A stretch of DNA of 64,000 bases from JACVRW01 sp963728155 (GCA_963728155.1 CAVSJF010000011.1:186001-250000); one strand, 5' to 3'. Counted from the first letter of the stretch, positions 7,632 through 16,836 are shown. Notes: generated by a model from the letters alone, not told the origin. Numbers and translations are program-made.

Positions 7632-9103
7632 CAGGGAAGAACCTCCAGGTACTCGTCGCGCTCCCAGTCGGTCACGGCGGCCAGGTAGCGCTCCCACTCG
7701 TCGTTCTTGTAGTGGCGAAAGACGTCGTACAAGCGGCCGGGCATCGCGCTGCGCACCACCTCGTCGGCCTCCAGCGCCACCAGGGCCGCGCCCAGGCTGT
7801 CGGGGACGCGTTCGATCTCGGTGCCCGCCTGGAGCAGGTCGTAGGTGTTGCCGCTCTGGGGATCGCCCGGATCGCTCTCGTTGCGGATGCCGTCGAGGCC
7901 GGCCACCAGCAGCGAAGCCACCGTGAGGTAGGGGTTGCAGGAGGAGTCGACGCCGCGGTACTCGAAGCGCCCACCCGAGGCCACGCGCACCGTGCAGGTG
8001 CGGTTCTGCCAACCCCAGTTCTTGTAGACCGGCGCCCAGAAGCCCGCGTCCCACATGCGGCAGTAGGAGTTGACCGTCGGGTTGCCGACGCACATGAGCG
8101 CGCCGAAGTGGTCGAGCATCCCGCCGAGAAAGTGGCGCGCGATGTCCGAGAGCTCGGCGGGACCGTCGGTGTCGTGGAAGACATTGCTGCCGTTCTCGTC
8201 CATGAGGGTGAAGTGGTGGTGGTGGCCGTTGGCCGACACGCCGGTGAACGGCTTGGGCATGAAGGTGGGCAGAAGGCCGTGCTTGCGCCCCACCGCCGCG
8301 CAGATCTGCCGGTAGGTGGTGATGTTGTCGGCCGTCTTCACCGGGCGGTCGAAGCGGAAGTTCAGCTCGAGCTGGCCCGGGGCGTCCTCGTGGTCGCCGT
8401 AGCTCATGTCGAGGCCCAGCTTCTGGCCGTAGTCGATCACGTCGAGCAGCACCGGACGGAGCTCCTCGAACTGATGGATGTGGTAGCAGTAGGGCTTGGT
8501 CACACCCTCGGGAAGGGCCCCGTTCTCGGGCTTCTTCAGCCACATCATCTCGGGCTCGATGCCGATCAGGAAGCTGTAGCCGAGCTCCTTCTCGAACTCC
8601 GCAACCACGCGCTTGAGGTTCTGGCGAGGGTCGGCGTCGAGCAGCTCGCCCGTCTCGGTGTCGTAACAGTCGCAGTACACGCGGGCCACGCGCGAATCCC
8701 AGGGCAGGACGGCGAAGGTGTCGAGGTCGGCTACCGCCGCCAGCTCGGACTCCTCGGGGCCGAAGCCGATGTAGTCGCCAGCGCGGTCGGTGAACAGGTT
8801 GGCCGTGGCGCCGTAGACGAGCTGGTAACCCTTCTCGGCGACCTGGGGGAAGAAGTCCGCGACCACGCCCTTGCCCATCACCCGTCCGGTGATCGAGACC
8901 TGCTGGAAGAAGACGTACTTGATGCCGTCGGCGTGAATGCGACGGGTGATCTCCTCGATGCGCTCGCGCCGGCCCGGCTGGGTGCGCGCCTCCTCGAGGG
9001 TGGCGGGCGGCGCTTCCGAGCGCGCCGTCTTCAGGACGGTGTCGACCGTGCCGCCGAAGCCGTTCGACGCCGCCTCCTGGGCCGTCGCGCTGCCGTCACT
9101 CAT
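7631..9103 (-). CDS. Glutamine-synthetase-family ligase, copy 1 (probable gamma-glutamylamide synthetase)
   Basis: The 490-residue protein has the glutamine synthetase catalytic fold: metal-binding GIEPEMMWL, YGDHEDAPGQLELNF, the ATP-site motif ANGHHHHFTL with four successive histidines, and WGWQNRTCTVRV. The N terminus has about 45 extra residues. True GlnA proteins carry other sequence at several of these places, and the gene is the first of an operon with mgsA-B-C, so ATP-dependent coupling of an amine to glutamate is the better guess. A good ribosome site (GGAGG) lies 7 bases before ATG 9103. The CAAATTTGT operator-like motif lies about 70 bases upstream. Confidence 0.75.
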   Translation of the reverse strand: MSDGSATAQEAASNGFGGTVDTVLKTARSEAPPATLEEARTQPGRRERIEEITRRIHADGIKYVFFQQVSITGRVMGKGVVADFFPQVAEKGYQLVYGATANLFTDRAGDYIGFGPEESELAAVADLDTFAVLPWDSRVARVYCDCYDTETGELLDADPRQNLKRVVAEFEKELGYSFLIGIEPEMMWLKKPENGALPEGVTKPYCYHIHQFEELRPVLLDVIDYGQKLGLDMSYGDHEDAPGQLELNFRFDRPVKTADNITTYRQICAAVGRKHGLLPTFMPKPFTGVSANGHHHHFTLMDENGSNVFHDTDGPAELSDIARHFLGGMLDHFGALMCVGNPTVNSYCRMWDAGFWAPVYKNWGWQNRTCTVRVASGGRFEYRGVDSSCNPYLTVASLLVAGLDGIRNESDPGDPQSGNTYDLLQAGTEIERVPDSLGAALVALEADEVVRSAMPGRLYDVFRHYKNDEWERYLAAVTDWERDEYLEVLP

Positions 9104-9169
9104 TCGCAGTCCTCCGAGTGGATTGGGGCCGCCGGGGCGGGCCGCCCGGCGCGGCGACTATATCACCGC

Positions 9170-9188
9170 TTTGCGCAAATTTGTATAA
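9170..9188 (-). promoter_or_regulatory. Operator-like AT-rich motif upstream of set 1 operon
   Basis: On the plus strand the sequence reads GCAAATTTGTATAAGG, containing the palindrome CAAATTTG (9176-9183). The same core, CAAATTTGTWTAA, occurs in front of soxD. It sits about 73 bases before the ligase start, near a TATAGT element at 9157-9162 that could be a minus-strand -10 box; no convincing -35 is seen. In a window this GC-rich an AT-rich palindrome in two equivalent places is notable. Binding by the neighbouring GntR protein is inferred. Confidence 0.45.
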
Positions 9189-9193
9189 GGCCC

Positions 9194-10006
9194 TCAGCGT
9201 GCGGCGACGGTCGAATCGCGGGTGATCGACGGCACGGGCGGGAGCTCCTCGATCCAGCGCATCACGTGCAGATCGAGGCTCCGCGGAAGGAAGATGTCGA
9301 CCGAATGCTCGACCGCCGCGCCCTCCGCGGTACAGGTGACGTGATCGATCTCGAGCGCGGCCACGGTCTCGCTCACCGCGAGCGCCCGGCCCACGCGGTC
9401 GCGCCGGGTAAGCAGGCGAGCCGAGATGTGTGCGCGGGTGTAGGCCACGGGCACCCCCTGGCCGCGCATCACGTCGAGCACCATGTCGCCGTCCTCGAGC
9501 GCCTGACGAAGCTTGGCCTCCGACGGCATCGCCACCTCGGGGTGCACGATGTCGCGCATCCAGGCCCCGGGCCGCCCGTCCATGAGCAGCGTTCGGGTGA
9601 CCGTGGTGGCCAACGCGTCCGCGGGCAGGGCGAAGAGCTCCGCCGGTTCGGGCCCGAGCCGCTTCTGCTCGATCTCGACCTCGCCCAGCTCCAGCTTCAC
9701 GCCCCGTTGGCGGGCCAGCTCGCTGTAGGACACGAGCCGCTCGAGGCCCTCGTCGAGGCTCGTCGCGGTGGTGCGGCCGACGTAGGTGCCGCTGCCCTGC
9801 CGGCGGACGATCTCACCGCTCTCCTCGAGGCGCCGCAGCGCGGTACGCAGTGTCCCGCGCGAGATCCCCAGCTGCACCGACAGCTCCTGCTCGGGGGGAA
9901 GGCGCTCGCCCGAGCGGTGGCGTCCCGTGGCCAGCCACGTCCGCAGCGCGTCCTCGGCGATGTCGACCAGAGACGGCTTGGCCTCGGGAGCGACCGCGTC
10001 GGTCAC
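9194..10006 (-). CDS. GntR-family (HutC-type) transcriptional regulator
   Basis: The 270-residue protein has an N-terminal winged helix (about residues 10-75), with the GntR signature SGERLPPEQELSVQLGISRG and RRLEESGEIVRRQGSGTYVG. A UTRA-type effector domain (about 95-265) follows, with an R-x-x-x-x-x-G-R-P pattern near RTLLMDGRPGAWMRDIVHP. Such domains bind small metabolites that release the repressor from DNA. The GTG start overlaps the last base of the fhs stop codon (TAG-TG). It is the last gene of the sox operon and lies just upstream of set 1, so it probably controls both through the shared motif. The effector could be an amine or N-alkylglutamate. Confidence 0.85.
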   Translation of the reverse strand: MTDAVAPEAKPSLVDIAEDALRTWLATGRHRSGERLPPEQELSVQLGISRGTLRTALRRLEESGEIVRRQGSGTYVGRTTATSLDEGLERLVSYSELARQRGVKLELGEVEIEQKRLGPEPAELFALPADALATTVTRTLLMDGRPGAWMRDIVHPEVAMPSEAKLRQALEDGDMVLDVMRGQGVPVAYTRAHISARLLTRRDRVGRALAVSETVAALEIDHVTCTAEGAAVEHSVDIFLPRSLDLHVMRWIEELPPVPSITRDSTVAAR

Positions 10007-11685
10007 TAGAACAGGCCGACCGTCCGCCCGTCGGCGTCGATGTCCACGTTGAACGCGGCTGGAGACTTGCCGAGGCCGGGCATCTGCTGAATGTCCCCGG
10101 CCAGCGGCACGAGCCAGCCGGCGCCCGTGTAGGCCCGGATGTCGCGCACCGGCAGCACGAAGTCCTCGGGCGCGTTGAGGAGCGTGGGGTCGGACGACAG
10201 GGAGAGGTGCGTCTTGGCCATGCACACCGGCAGCTTGTCCAGGCCGTCGTCGTTGAACTGGCGGATCTTGCGCTGAGCGTCCAGGTAGAACACCACTTCC
10301 TTCGCGCCGTAGACCTTCTTGGCCACCTTCTCGACCTTGGTCTCGATCGAGTCGTCGTCGGAGTACAGCAGTTCGAACTCGTTCGGGCTGTCGCAGGCCT
10401 TCACCACGGCCTCGCCCAGCGCCGCGGCGCCCTCGCCGCCATTGGTGAAGCCGTCGTTGATCTCGGCCCCGTGCGCCCCCGCCTCCAGGGCCAGGCGCTG
10501 GACCAGAGCCACCTCCTCGTCGGTGTCCCCCGGGCGGCGGTTGACCGCGACCACGCAGGGCAGGCCGAAGGTCTTGACGATTCCGAGGTGGCGACGCAGG
10601 TTGGCGGCACCCTCCTCGACCGCCTTGAGGCCCTCATCGGTGCCCGAGCGCGGGTCGTCCTCGAGGCCGCCGTGGTGCTTGAGCGCGCGCACCGTGGCCA
10701 CCAGCACCACCGCGCTGGGGCGGATACCGCCCTTGCGACAGACGATGTCGAAGAACTTCTCCATGCCCATGTCCGAGCCGAAGCCCGACTCGGTGATCAC
10801 GTAGTCGCCGAGCTTCTGGCCGATCAGGTCGGCCACCAGCGAGGAGTTGCCGTGGGCGATGTTGGCGAACGGCCCGGCGTGCATCAGGCAGGGCTGGCCC
10901 TCGAGCGTCTGAATCAGGTTGGGCTTCAGCGCGTCCTTCAGCAGCACCGCCATAGCGCCGGCCGCCCCCAGGTCCTCGGCGGTCACGGGCTTGCCGCCGT
11001 CGAAGGAGTGAGCGACGGTGATGGCGCCGAGGCGCTTGCGCAGGTCCTGGAGGTCGCGCGAGACGGCGAGGATGGCCATCACCTCCGATGCGGCGGTGAT
11101 GTCGAAGCCCGACTCACGCGGGTAGCCGTTGGCCCGGCCGCCCTGGCCGAGGGTGATCGCGCGCAGGGCGCGATCGTTCATGTCGAGGGCCCGCTTCCAT
11201 CCCACGCGCAGGGCGTCGATCTTGTGCGGGTTGCCGTGCAGGATCGAGGCGTCGAGCAGCGCGGCGAGCAGGTTGTTGGCCGCGCCCACGGCGTGGATGT
11301 CGCCGGTGAAGTGGAGGTTCAGGTCTTCCATCGGCACGACCTGGGTCATGCCGCCGCCCGCGGCGCCGCCCTTGATGCCGAACACCGGGCCGAGGGAGGG
11401 CTCGCGTAGGCAGAGCACCGGGTCCTTGCCGATCCTGCCCAGGCCCTGGGTCAGGGATACCGCCGTCGTCGTCTTGCCCTCGCCCGCCTTGGTGGGCGTG
11501 ACGCCGGCCACGCACACGATCTTGGCGTCGGGCGCGTCCTTCATGCGGTCGACCACACTCAGGTCGATCTTGGCCTTGTAGCGCCCGTAGGGCTCGAACT
11601 CGTCGGGCGTTAGGCCCATCCGCTCGGCGATGTCCTCGATCGGGAGGAGCTCCGCTTCCTGCGCGATCTCCAGGCTGCTCTTCAC
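10006..11685 (-). CDS. fhs: Formate--tetrahydrofolate ligase
   Basis: The 559-residue protein is full length for the family. It contains the P-loop TPTKAGEGKTTTAVSLTQGL (about residues 66-85), LREPSLGPVFGIKGGAAGGG, the HFTGD segment and VVTVRALKHHGG-type sequence. It interconverts formate, ATP and tetrahydrofolate with 10-formyltetrahydrofolate. Start GTG 11685 is preceded by AGGAGAG at a normal distance. It follows soxB by 17 bases in the same operon. There it can dispose of the methylene-folate made by the sarcosine-oxidase-like complex as formate with gain of ATP, or supply formyl-folate. folD, needed between the two, is not in the window. Confidence 0.95.
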   Translation of the reverse strand: MKSSLEIAQEAELLPIEDIAERMGLTPDEFEPYGRYKAKIDLSVVDRMKDAPDAKIVCVAGVTPTKAGEGKTTTAVSLTQGLGRIGKDPVLCLREPSLGPVFGIKGGAAGGGMTQVVPMEDLNLHFTGDIHAVGAANNLLAALLDASILHGNPHKIDALRVGWKRALDMNDRALRAITLGQGGRANGYPRESGFDITAASEVMAILAVSRDLQDLRKRLGAITVAHSFDGGKPVTAEDLGAAGAMAVLLKDALKPNLIQTLEGQPCLMHAGPFANIAHGNSSLVADLIGQKLGDYVITESGFGSDMGMEKFFDIVCRKGGIRPSAVVLVATVRALKHHGGLEDDPRSGTDEGLKAVEEGAANLRRHLGIVKTFGLPCVVAVNRRPGDTDEEVALVQRLALEAGAHGAEINDGFTNGGEGAAALGEAVVKACDSPNEFELLYSDDDSIETKVEKVAKKVYGAKEVVFYLDAQRKIRQFNDDGLDKLPVCMAKTHLSLSSDPTLLNAPEDFVLPVRDIRAYTGAGWLVPLAGDIQQMPGLGKSPAAFNVDIDADGRTVGLF

Positions 11686-11702
11686 GGGCTCTCTCCTCGT
11701 CG

Positions 11703-12920
11703 TTAGTGGCTGACTGCCGCGGCGGCCAGTTCTGATACCAGCTTGTCCTCGTAGAACCGCTCCAGCGCGAAGGGCTGGATCAGCTCGGGCTGCTTGCGGG
11801 TGGCCGTGAGCTCGGCCAGCGTCTTGCCGACGATCGGGGCGGCCTTGAAGCCGTAGGTGCCCCAGCCCGAGCTCACGTGGAAGTTCTCGACCTCGGTCTG
11901 GCCCAGGATCGGGCTGTAGTCCGGGCTGAGGTCGCACAGGCCGGCCCACGAGCGCAGTATTCGCGCGTGCTCGAGCTGGGGGAACAGCTCGAGGGTGTGG
12001 CGCGAGACCTCCTGCATGAAGTTGAGCGTGCCCTGCTGGCGGTAGGTGGTCCAGGGCTCGATCTCCGCGCCCATGAGGAACTCGCCGCGGTCGGTCTGCG
12101 ACACGTAGACGTGCATCTGTGAGGACACGATCACCACGTCGAGCAGCGGCTTCATCGCCTCGGTCACGCAGGCCTGGAGGATGTGGGTGGTGATCGGCAT
12201 CTTCACGCCGGCCATGTCGGAGATCAGCGAGCTCCAGCCCGCCGTGCAGTTGAGCACCGTGCCCGCCTTGATGCGTCCCCGGTTGGTGTTGACCGCGTCC
12301 ACGCGGCCGTTGGTGCGCTCGATCCCGGTGACCTCGGTGTAGGGGTGGATCTCGGCGCCGCCGCGGTCGGCGCCGCGCGCCAGGCCCCAGACCACGGCGT
12401 CGTGGCGGATCACGCCGCCCGGCGGGTGGTAGAGAGCGCCCATGATGGGGTGCACGGCGTCCGGGTTGTCCACCTGCATGGCCGGCGCCAGCTTCTTGAT
12501 CTCGTCGGGGTAGATCAGCCGCGAGTCGATGCCGTTGAGGCGGTTGACCTCCGCGCGGTTGGCCATCACGAACATCGCGCGGTCGGTGTGGGCCAGGGTG
12601 AGGTGGCCGTTCTGGGAGAAGAGCAGGTTGAAGTTGAGCTCCGCGCCCAGGCCCTCGTAGAGCTTGAGCGAGGCGTCGTAGAACTTCGCCCCCTCCACGG
12701 TCTTGTAGTTGGAGCGCAGGATCGTGGTGTTGCGCCCGGCGGCCCCCGAGCCGATGTAGTTCTTCTCGAGGATGGCCACGTCCTTGATGCCGTGGTCGCG
12801 GGCGAGGTAGTAGGCGGTGGCCAGACCGTGGGAGCCGCCGCCGATGATCACGACGTCATAGGAGTCCTTGAGCTCGCCGCGCTTTCGCCACATGCGCTTG
12901 GGGCGGAAGATCTCACGCAC
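11703..12920 (-). CDS. soxB: Heterotetrameric sarcosine oxidase / N-methylglutamate dehydrogenase beta subunit
   Basis: The 405-residue protein has an FAD-binding Rossmann fold (IIGGGSHGLATAYYLARDHG, about residues 25-44) and a DAO-type catalytic domain. His173, in GGVIRHDAVVWG, matches the histidine that carries covalent FMN in the characterised beta subunit, both in motif and position. LRSWAGLCDLSPDYSPILG and SSGWGTYGFKAAP close the fold. It oxidises the N-methyl group of sarcosine or N-methylglutamate. The GTG start overlaps the end of soxG by 8 bases. The nearby N-methylglutamate synthase favours N-methylglutamate as substrate (MgdA), but sarcosine is possible. Confidence 0.88.
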   Translation of the reverse strand: MREIFRPKRMWRKRGELKDSYDVVIIGGGSHGLATAYYLARDHGIKDVAILEKNYIGSGAAGRNTTILRSNYKTVEGAKFYDASLKLYEGLGAELNFNLLFSQNGHLTLAHTDRAMFVMANRAEVNRLNGIDSRLIYPDEIKKLAPAMQVDNPDAVHPIMGALYHPPGGVIRHDAVVWGLARGADRGGAEIHPYTEVTGIERTNGRVDAVNTNRGRIKAGTVLNCTAGWSSLISDMAGVKMPITTHILQACVTEAMKPLLDVVIVSSQMHVYVSQTDRGEFLMGAEIEPWTTYRQQGTLNFMQEVSRHTLELFPQLEHARILRSWAGLCDLSPDYSPILGQTEVENFHVSSGWGTYGFKAAPIVGKTLAELTATRKQPELIQPFALERFYEDKLVSELAAAAVSH

Positions 12921-13593
12921 GGCTGGTCACCTCTGCCGTTCGGAGCGAGTCCACGCCGACGGGTCCGCCGCCCAGGTTCCCGGCGGCGTCGGCGACCACG
13001 GCCCACACGTACTGACCGAGCGCCGCGCCGAACAGCATGAGCCAGCGGTCCTCGGTCTCGCGCAGGACCGCTCCCGGCGTGCGGGCCACCGAACCGGGGC
13101 GAAACGCCCCGACCGGGGTCACGGCGTCACGCAGGTCGAGCGCGGTGAATCGCGCGAACACCTCTCGGGCGAGCGGGCCCTCGATGGCCAGCAGGCCAAA
13201 GGCAGTGGTCACGTCGATCACGCTCACGAGGCCGTCGCCGCCGTTGTTGATGCGCTCCCGCACGCCCTCCAGCTCGCCGATTGCCACGGCGCGCTCGGGT
13301 GTGAACGGGCACCACCAGCCGCCCTCGAAGGGGCTGACCTGGCCGAGCACGAGCGACTCGCCGGTCACCGCGCTGGTGTCGGCCGCCTGCACCTCGAGCT
13401 TGCCCAGATGGGAGAGGTCGGCGAAGCCGACGCTGGTCTGGCAGCGCTGCCGCTCGGCCTCCTCGCCGTCGAAGCGCACGGCCACGTTCCAGCCGCCGCG
13501 CTCCTCCAGCTCGGCGCCGGCGGCCAGGGCCTGGCGCTCCATCGGGCTGCGCGCCAGCGCGCCCGCGGAGGGTGAGAGGAACTCGAGGCTCAT
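12913..13593 (-). CDS. soxG: Sarcosine oxidase / N-methylglutamate dehydrogenase gamma subunit
   Basis: The 226-residue protein matches the SoxG family, a diverged relative of the GcvT aminomethyltransferase fold. Visible landmarks are the SVGFADLSHLGKLEV region (about residues 54-68), ITTAFGLL-like sequence (here VTTAFGLLAIEGPLAREVFARFTALDLR) and a C-terminal barrel with LRETEDRWLMLFGAALGQYVW. The subunit closes the folate-side cavity of the complex. Its ATG overlaps the soxA stop (ATGA) and it is followed directly by soxB. It is somewhat longer than I would expect for SoxG, with a 20-residue C-terminal tail. Confidence 0.85.
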   Translation of the reverse strand: MSLEFLSPSAGALARSPMERQALAAGAELEERGGWNVAVRFDGEEAERQRCQTSVGFADLSHLGKLEVQAADTSAVTGESLVLGQVSPFEGGWWCPFTPERAVAIGELEGVRERINNGGDGLVSVIDVTTAFGLLAIEGPLAREVFARFTALDLRDAVTPVGAFRPGSVARTPGAVLRETEDRWLMLFGAALGQYVWAVVADAAGNLGGGPVGVDSLRTAEVTSRA

Positions 13594-16453
13594 GAGCGCA
13601 GGATCTCGCCGTCGGGGTCGTAGAAGGGCTTGGTCACCACGTCGGCCTCGAGCTGCTTGCCCTCGTCGGAGATCGTCACGCGCGAGCCGTCCTTGGCCAG
13701 GGCCGCGGGCACCCAGGCCATCGCGATCACCTTGTCCAGCTGGTGCGAGTAGCGGGCGCTGGTGACCTGGCCCAGCGGGGCGTCATCGTTCTCGGGCAGC
13801 ACCACCGCGCCCTCGGTGGGAACGTCCCCGTTGCGCAGCTCGAGCCCCACCAGCGTGGTCTCGGCCGGCTCCTCGGAGAAGCGCTCGAGCGCCGAGCGCC
13901 CGATGAAGTCCTGCTCCTTGTCGAGCTTGACGATCCAGGGCATGGCCGCGCTGAAGGGATGCGACTCCGAGTCGGTGTCCTGGCCGACGATGATGTGCAT
14001 CTTCTGCAGCCGCAGCAGCCGCTGGGGCTCCAGGCCGAAGGGCTTGAGGCCGTGCTCGGCCCCCGCTCCCATCAGCGCGTCCCAGAGGTGCTCGCCGTGG
14101 GCCGAGGGAAAGTGGATCTCGTAGCCCACCTCGCCCACGAAGCCGATGCGCAGGATCAGGCAGGGCACCCCGGCCACCTCGGCGCGCTTGCCGTCGAGGT
14201 ACTTGAAGGCCTCGGCCGAGCAGTCGAGGTCGGTGAGCTTGCCCATGATCTCCCGAGCGCGCGGGCCGGCGAGGTTGACCGCGCCGAGGCCCTGGGTCAC
14301 GTCGGTGAGGTGGACGTCGAGCCGCCAGTCGGCCAGCCACCATGAGAACCAGTCGTACACGGCGCCGGCGCCGCTCGAGGTGGTGGTCACGTAGAAGGAC
14401 TCGTCGTCGAGGCGGCAGACCGTGCCGTCGTCCATGATGCGGCCCGCGTCGCTGGCCATCACGCCGTAGCGGACGCGGCCCGGCTCCATGTTGGAGAAGC
14501 GGTTGGGGTAGAGGCGGTCGAGCAGCTCGCCCGCGCCTGAGCCGCGCACGATCAGCTTGCCCAGCGTGGACACGTCGATGATCCCGGCCGCCCGGTTCAC
14601 CGCGAGCGCCTCGGCCTTCACGTCGCCGTAGTCGTAGGCGCGGCGCCAGTCGCCGGCCCACAGCACGTTGGCGCCCTGCTCGCGCTGGCGCCCGTGGATC
14701 GAGGAGCGCTTGGCGGGCTCGAAGGCCTCCCGGCCAGCGCGCCCATGGGCACCGGGTGCCATGGCGGGCGGGCGGTGGTGCCGCCCACCTGCTCGAGGGT
14801 CTGGCCGGTCTCCTGAGCCATCTGGCGGATCGCCGTGAGCTGGCACATCCGGCCCTGGCAGGGCCCCATGGTGGTGGTGGTGTAGCGCTTGGAGAGCTCG
14901 ATCGAGTCGTAGCCCTCCTCCACGCTCAGGTGGATGTCCTTGGCCGTGACGTCCTCGCACAGGCAGGCGAAGCACTTGCCCTTGGTCTTTGCCGAGACCG
15001 GCGCGGGAACAGCCACCTCCGGGGAGCGCTTCCAGGCGCTCTCGATCCGCGCGCGGCCCTCCTGCGCGCGGGCGAAGGAATCGGCGTCGCCGAAGCCGAG
15101 CGCGTGCGCGGCCTCCTCGCCCGACACACGGCCCGACAGCTCGGCGTCCTCGAGCGACACCGGGCCGCACACCTCGCCGGCCGCGTGAAGGCCGGCGGGC
15201 ACGTGGGACAGCGCGAACACGCCGCGCTCGCTGTGGTACGAGGTCTTGGCCCCGGACTGGGCGAGGAGGGAGGTGGCGGGCGCGCTGCCGCCGGAGACCA
15301 CCAGGAGGTCGCAGTCGATCTCTGCCCCGCCGTCGGCGCCCGGGGCGCCCACCACGGCCTGGCTCAGGTGGCCGCGGCCGCGGGCCTCGAGCACGGTCGC
15401 TCCCCGCTTGATCCGCACCCCGCGGCGCTCCAGCGCCTTGAAGGCGGGCGACGAGCCGTTCGTGCGCAGGTCGGCCACCGCGACGATGTCGACGCCGTGA
15501 TCAAGCAGGGCCAGCGCGGCCTCGAGGCCGCGATCGCACACCGTGGCCACCACGGCGCGACTGCCGGGCTTGACGGCGTAGAGCCCGGCCAGGCGGCGCG
15601 CGCCGCCGGAGATCATCACCCCGGGAAGGTCGTTGCCGGCGAAGAGCAGCGGCTGCTCGATCGTGCCGGTGGCGAAGAGCAGGCGCCGGGCGCGCACCTG
15701 GTGCAGCGTGTCGCCCTGCCACACCGGCACGAGGCCGTCGAAGGCGCCCAGTGCCGGCGCGTTCGAGAGCACCTCCACGCCGGCCTCCTGAGCGCGGGCG
15801 GTGAGCTCACGCGCGTGCGCGTGTCCCTCCTCGGCGAGGAGGCGCCCGCCGGGCTCGGCCCCCTCGTCGCACAGCACCACGTCGGCCCCCAGTTCGGCGG
15901 CGGCGATGGCGGCGTTGAGGCCCGCCGCTCCTCCGCCCACCACGAGCAGGTCGGCGTGGCGGCGGCGGTACTCGGTGCGCCACTCGCGCTCGGGCTGGCT
16001 CTTGCGCAGCTTGCCCAGGCCGGCGGCGTGGCGCAGCACCTTCTCGTAGAGCGGCCACAGCCGGCGCGGGCGGATGAAGGTCTTGTAGTAGAAGCCGGGC
16101 GGGGTGAAGGGACCGGCGAACTTGTCGGTGGCGCTCATCACGTCGAAGTCGAGCGACGGCGTGGCGTTCATGTGGTGGACCTTCATGCCCTCGCGAACGG
16201 GCTCGGTGCAGGCCCGGACCCCAGGGGCGTCGCCCACCTGGACCATGCAGTTGGGGCACTGGCCCGCGCAGCACATCAGCCCGCGCGGGCGGTGGTACTT
16301 GAAGGAGCGTGAGAAGGTGCGCCGGCCCGACGCGTACAGGGCCGAGCCGATGGTGTCGCCCTCGAGCGCCTTCACCTCCTTGCCGTCGAAGCTGAAGGTC
16401 AGCTCGCGCTCGCGGTCGATGCGCTCGCCCTCGCGCTGGGGCAGCCGGCTCAC
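13590..16453 (-). CDS. soxA: Sarcosine oxidase / N-methylglutamate dehydrogenase alpha subunit with extra Fe-S motifs (frame break near 14730)
   Basis: The protein runs from GTG 16453 to 13590, about 954 residues, with one base apparently lost near 14730 (GALAG/REAFEP). Domains: N-terminal Fer2-like domain with Cys61, Cys66, Cys69 and Cys82 (C-x4-C-x2-C-x12-C); NAD/FAD-binding region with VVGGGAAGLNAAIAAAELG; a BFD-like segment with Cys497, Cys499, Cys532 and Cys537 (CLC and MGPCQGRMC); and a C-terminal GcvT-like folate-binding domain (about 600-950). In classical SoxA the equivalent segments, as I remember them, lack these cysteines. Two 2Fe-2S clusters are therefore predicted, which suits a dehydrogenase. 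The GTG overlaps the soxD stop (GTGA). Confidence 0.82.
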
Positions 16454-16782
16454 AGCGTTCCCGTTCCGCCGAGGCCGGCCGCCTCGCCCGCTCCCCCGGG
16501 CGCGGGACCGCCCCCGGGGGCGTCGTCGGCCGAGCCGGGAAGCTCGGTAAGGAGCACCTCGTTGGTGCGCGTGTCGCGCTCGGCCAAGAACCAGGCGCCG
16601 CAACCCGAGCGGTGGCTCCACCACTCGCGCTGGACCCCGGCCACGTTGCGGCGGAAGTAGTTGTAGGTGTTCAGCTCACGCCGGCTCGGATTCGGCCCCG
16701 GCCGGGCATTGACCTCGCCGCCGAAGCCGAAATCGGTGACCTCGCGGGGGCCGCAGTTGGGACAGTTGAGGACGTAGGACAC
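16450..16782 (-). CDS. soxD: Sarcosine oxidase / N-methylglutamate dehydrogenase delta subunit
   Basis: The 110-residue protein has a zinc site typical of SoxD: Cys7 and Cys10 in CPNC, then His57 and Cys61 in HRSGC, close to the Cys6/Cys9/His59/Cys63 ligands of the known delta subunit. The conserved NYFRRNVAGVQREWW segment precedes the second pair. A Gly/Pro/Ala-rich tail of about 30 residues follows. It is the first gene of the operon soxD-soxA-soxG-soxB-fhs-gntR. The GTG start has no obvious ribosome site and a strong hairpin sits just upstream. Confidence 0.88.
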   Translation of the reverse strand: MSYVLNCPNCGPREVTDFGFGGEVNARPGPNPSRRELNTYNYFRRNVAGVQREWWSHRSGCGAWFLAERDTRTNEVLLTELPGSADDAPGGGPAPGGAGEAAGLGGTGTL

Positions 16783-16801
16783 AGGTAGATAGCGTCGGGG
16801 C

Positions 16802-16822
16802 GCCGCCGGCAGGGCCGGCGGC
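16802..16822 (-). terminator. GC hairpin between mgsC copy 2 and soxD
   Basis: A perfect 9-bp stem (GCCGCCGGC / GCCGGCGGC) with a 3-base loop lies 20 bases before soxD and 32 bases after the mgsC stop. There is no U-run. It may end transcripts of the set 2 operon. If transcription starts at the promoter at 16837-16865, it would instead lie in the soxD leader and act as an attenuator or start-site mask. Confidence 0.4.
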
Positions 16823-16836
16823 TTCCGCCAGGCGCG

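Noticed and set aside
7712..10009. 765-codon plus-strand open frame across the ligase and gntR
   Set aside because: It runs antisense through two recognised genes and shows no domain or ribosome site.
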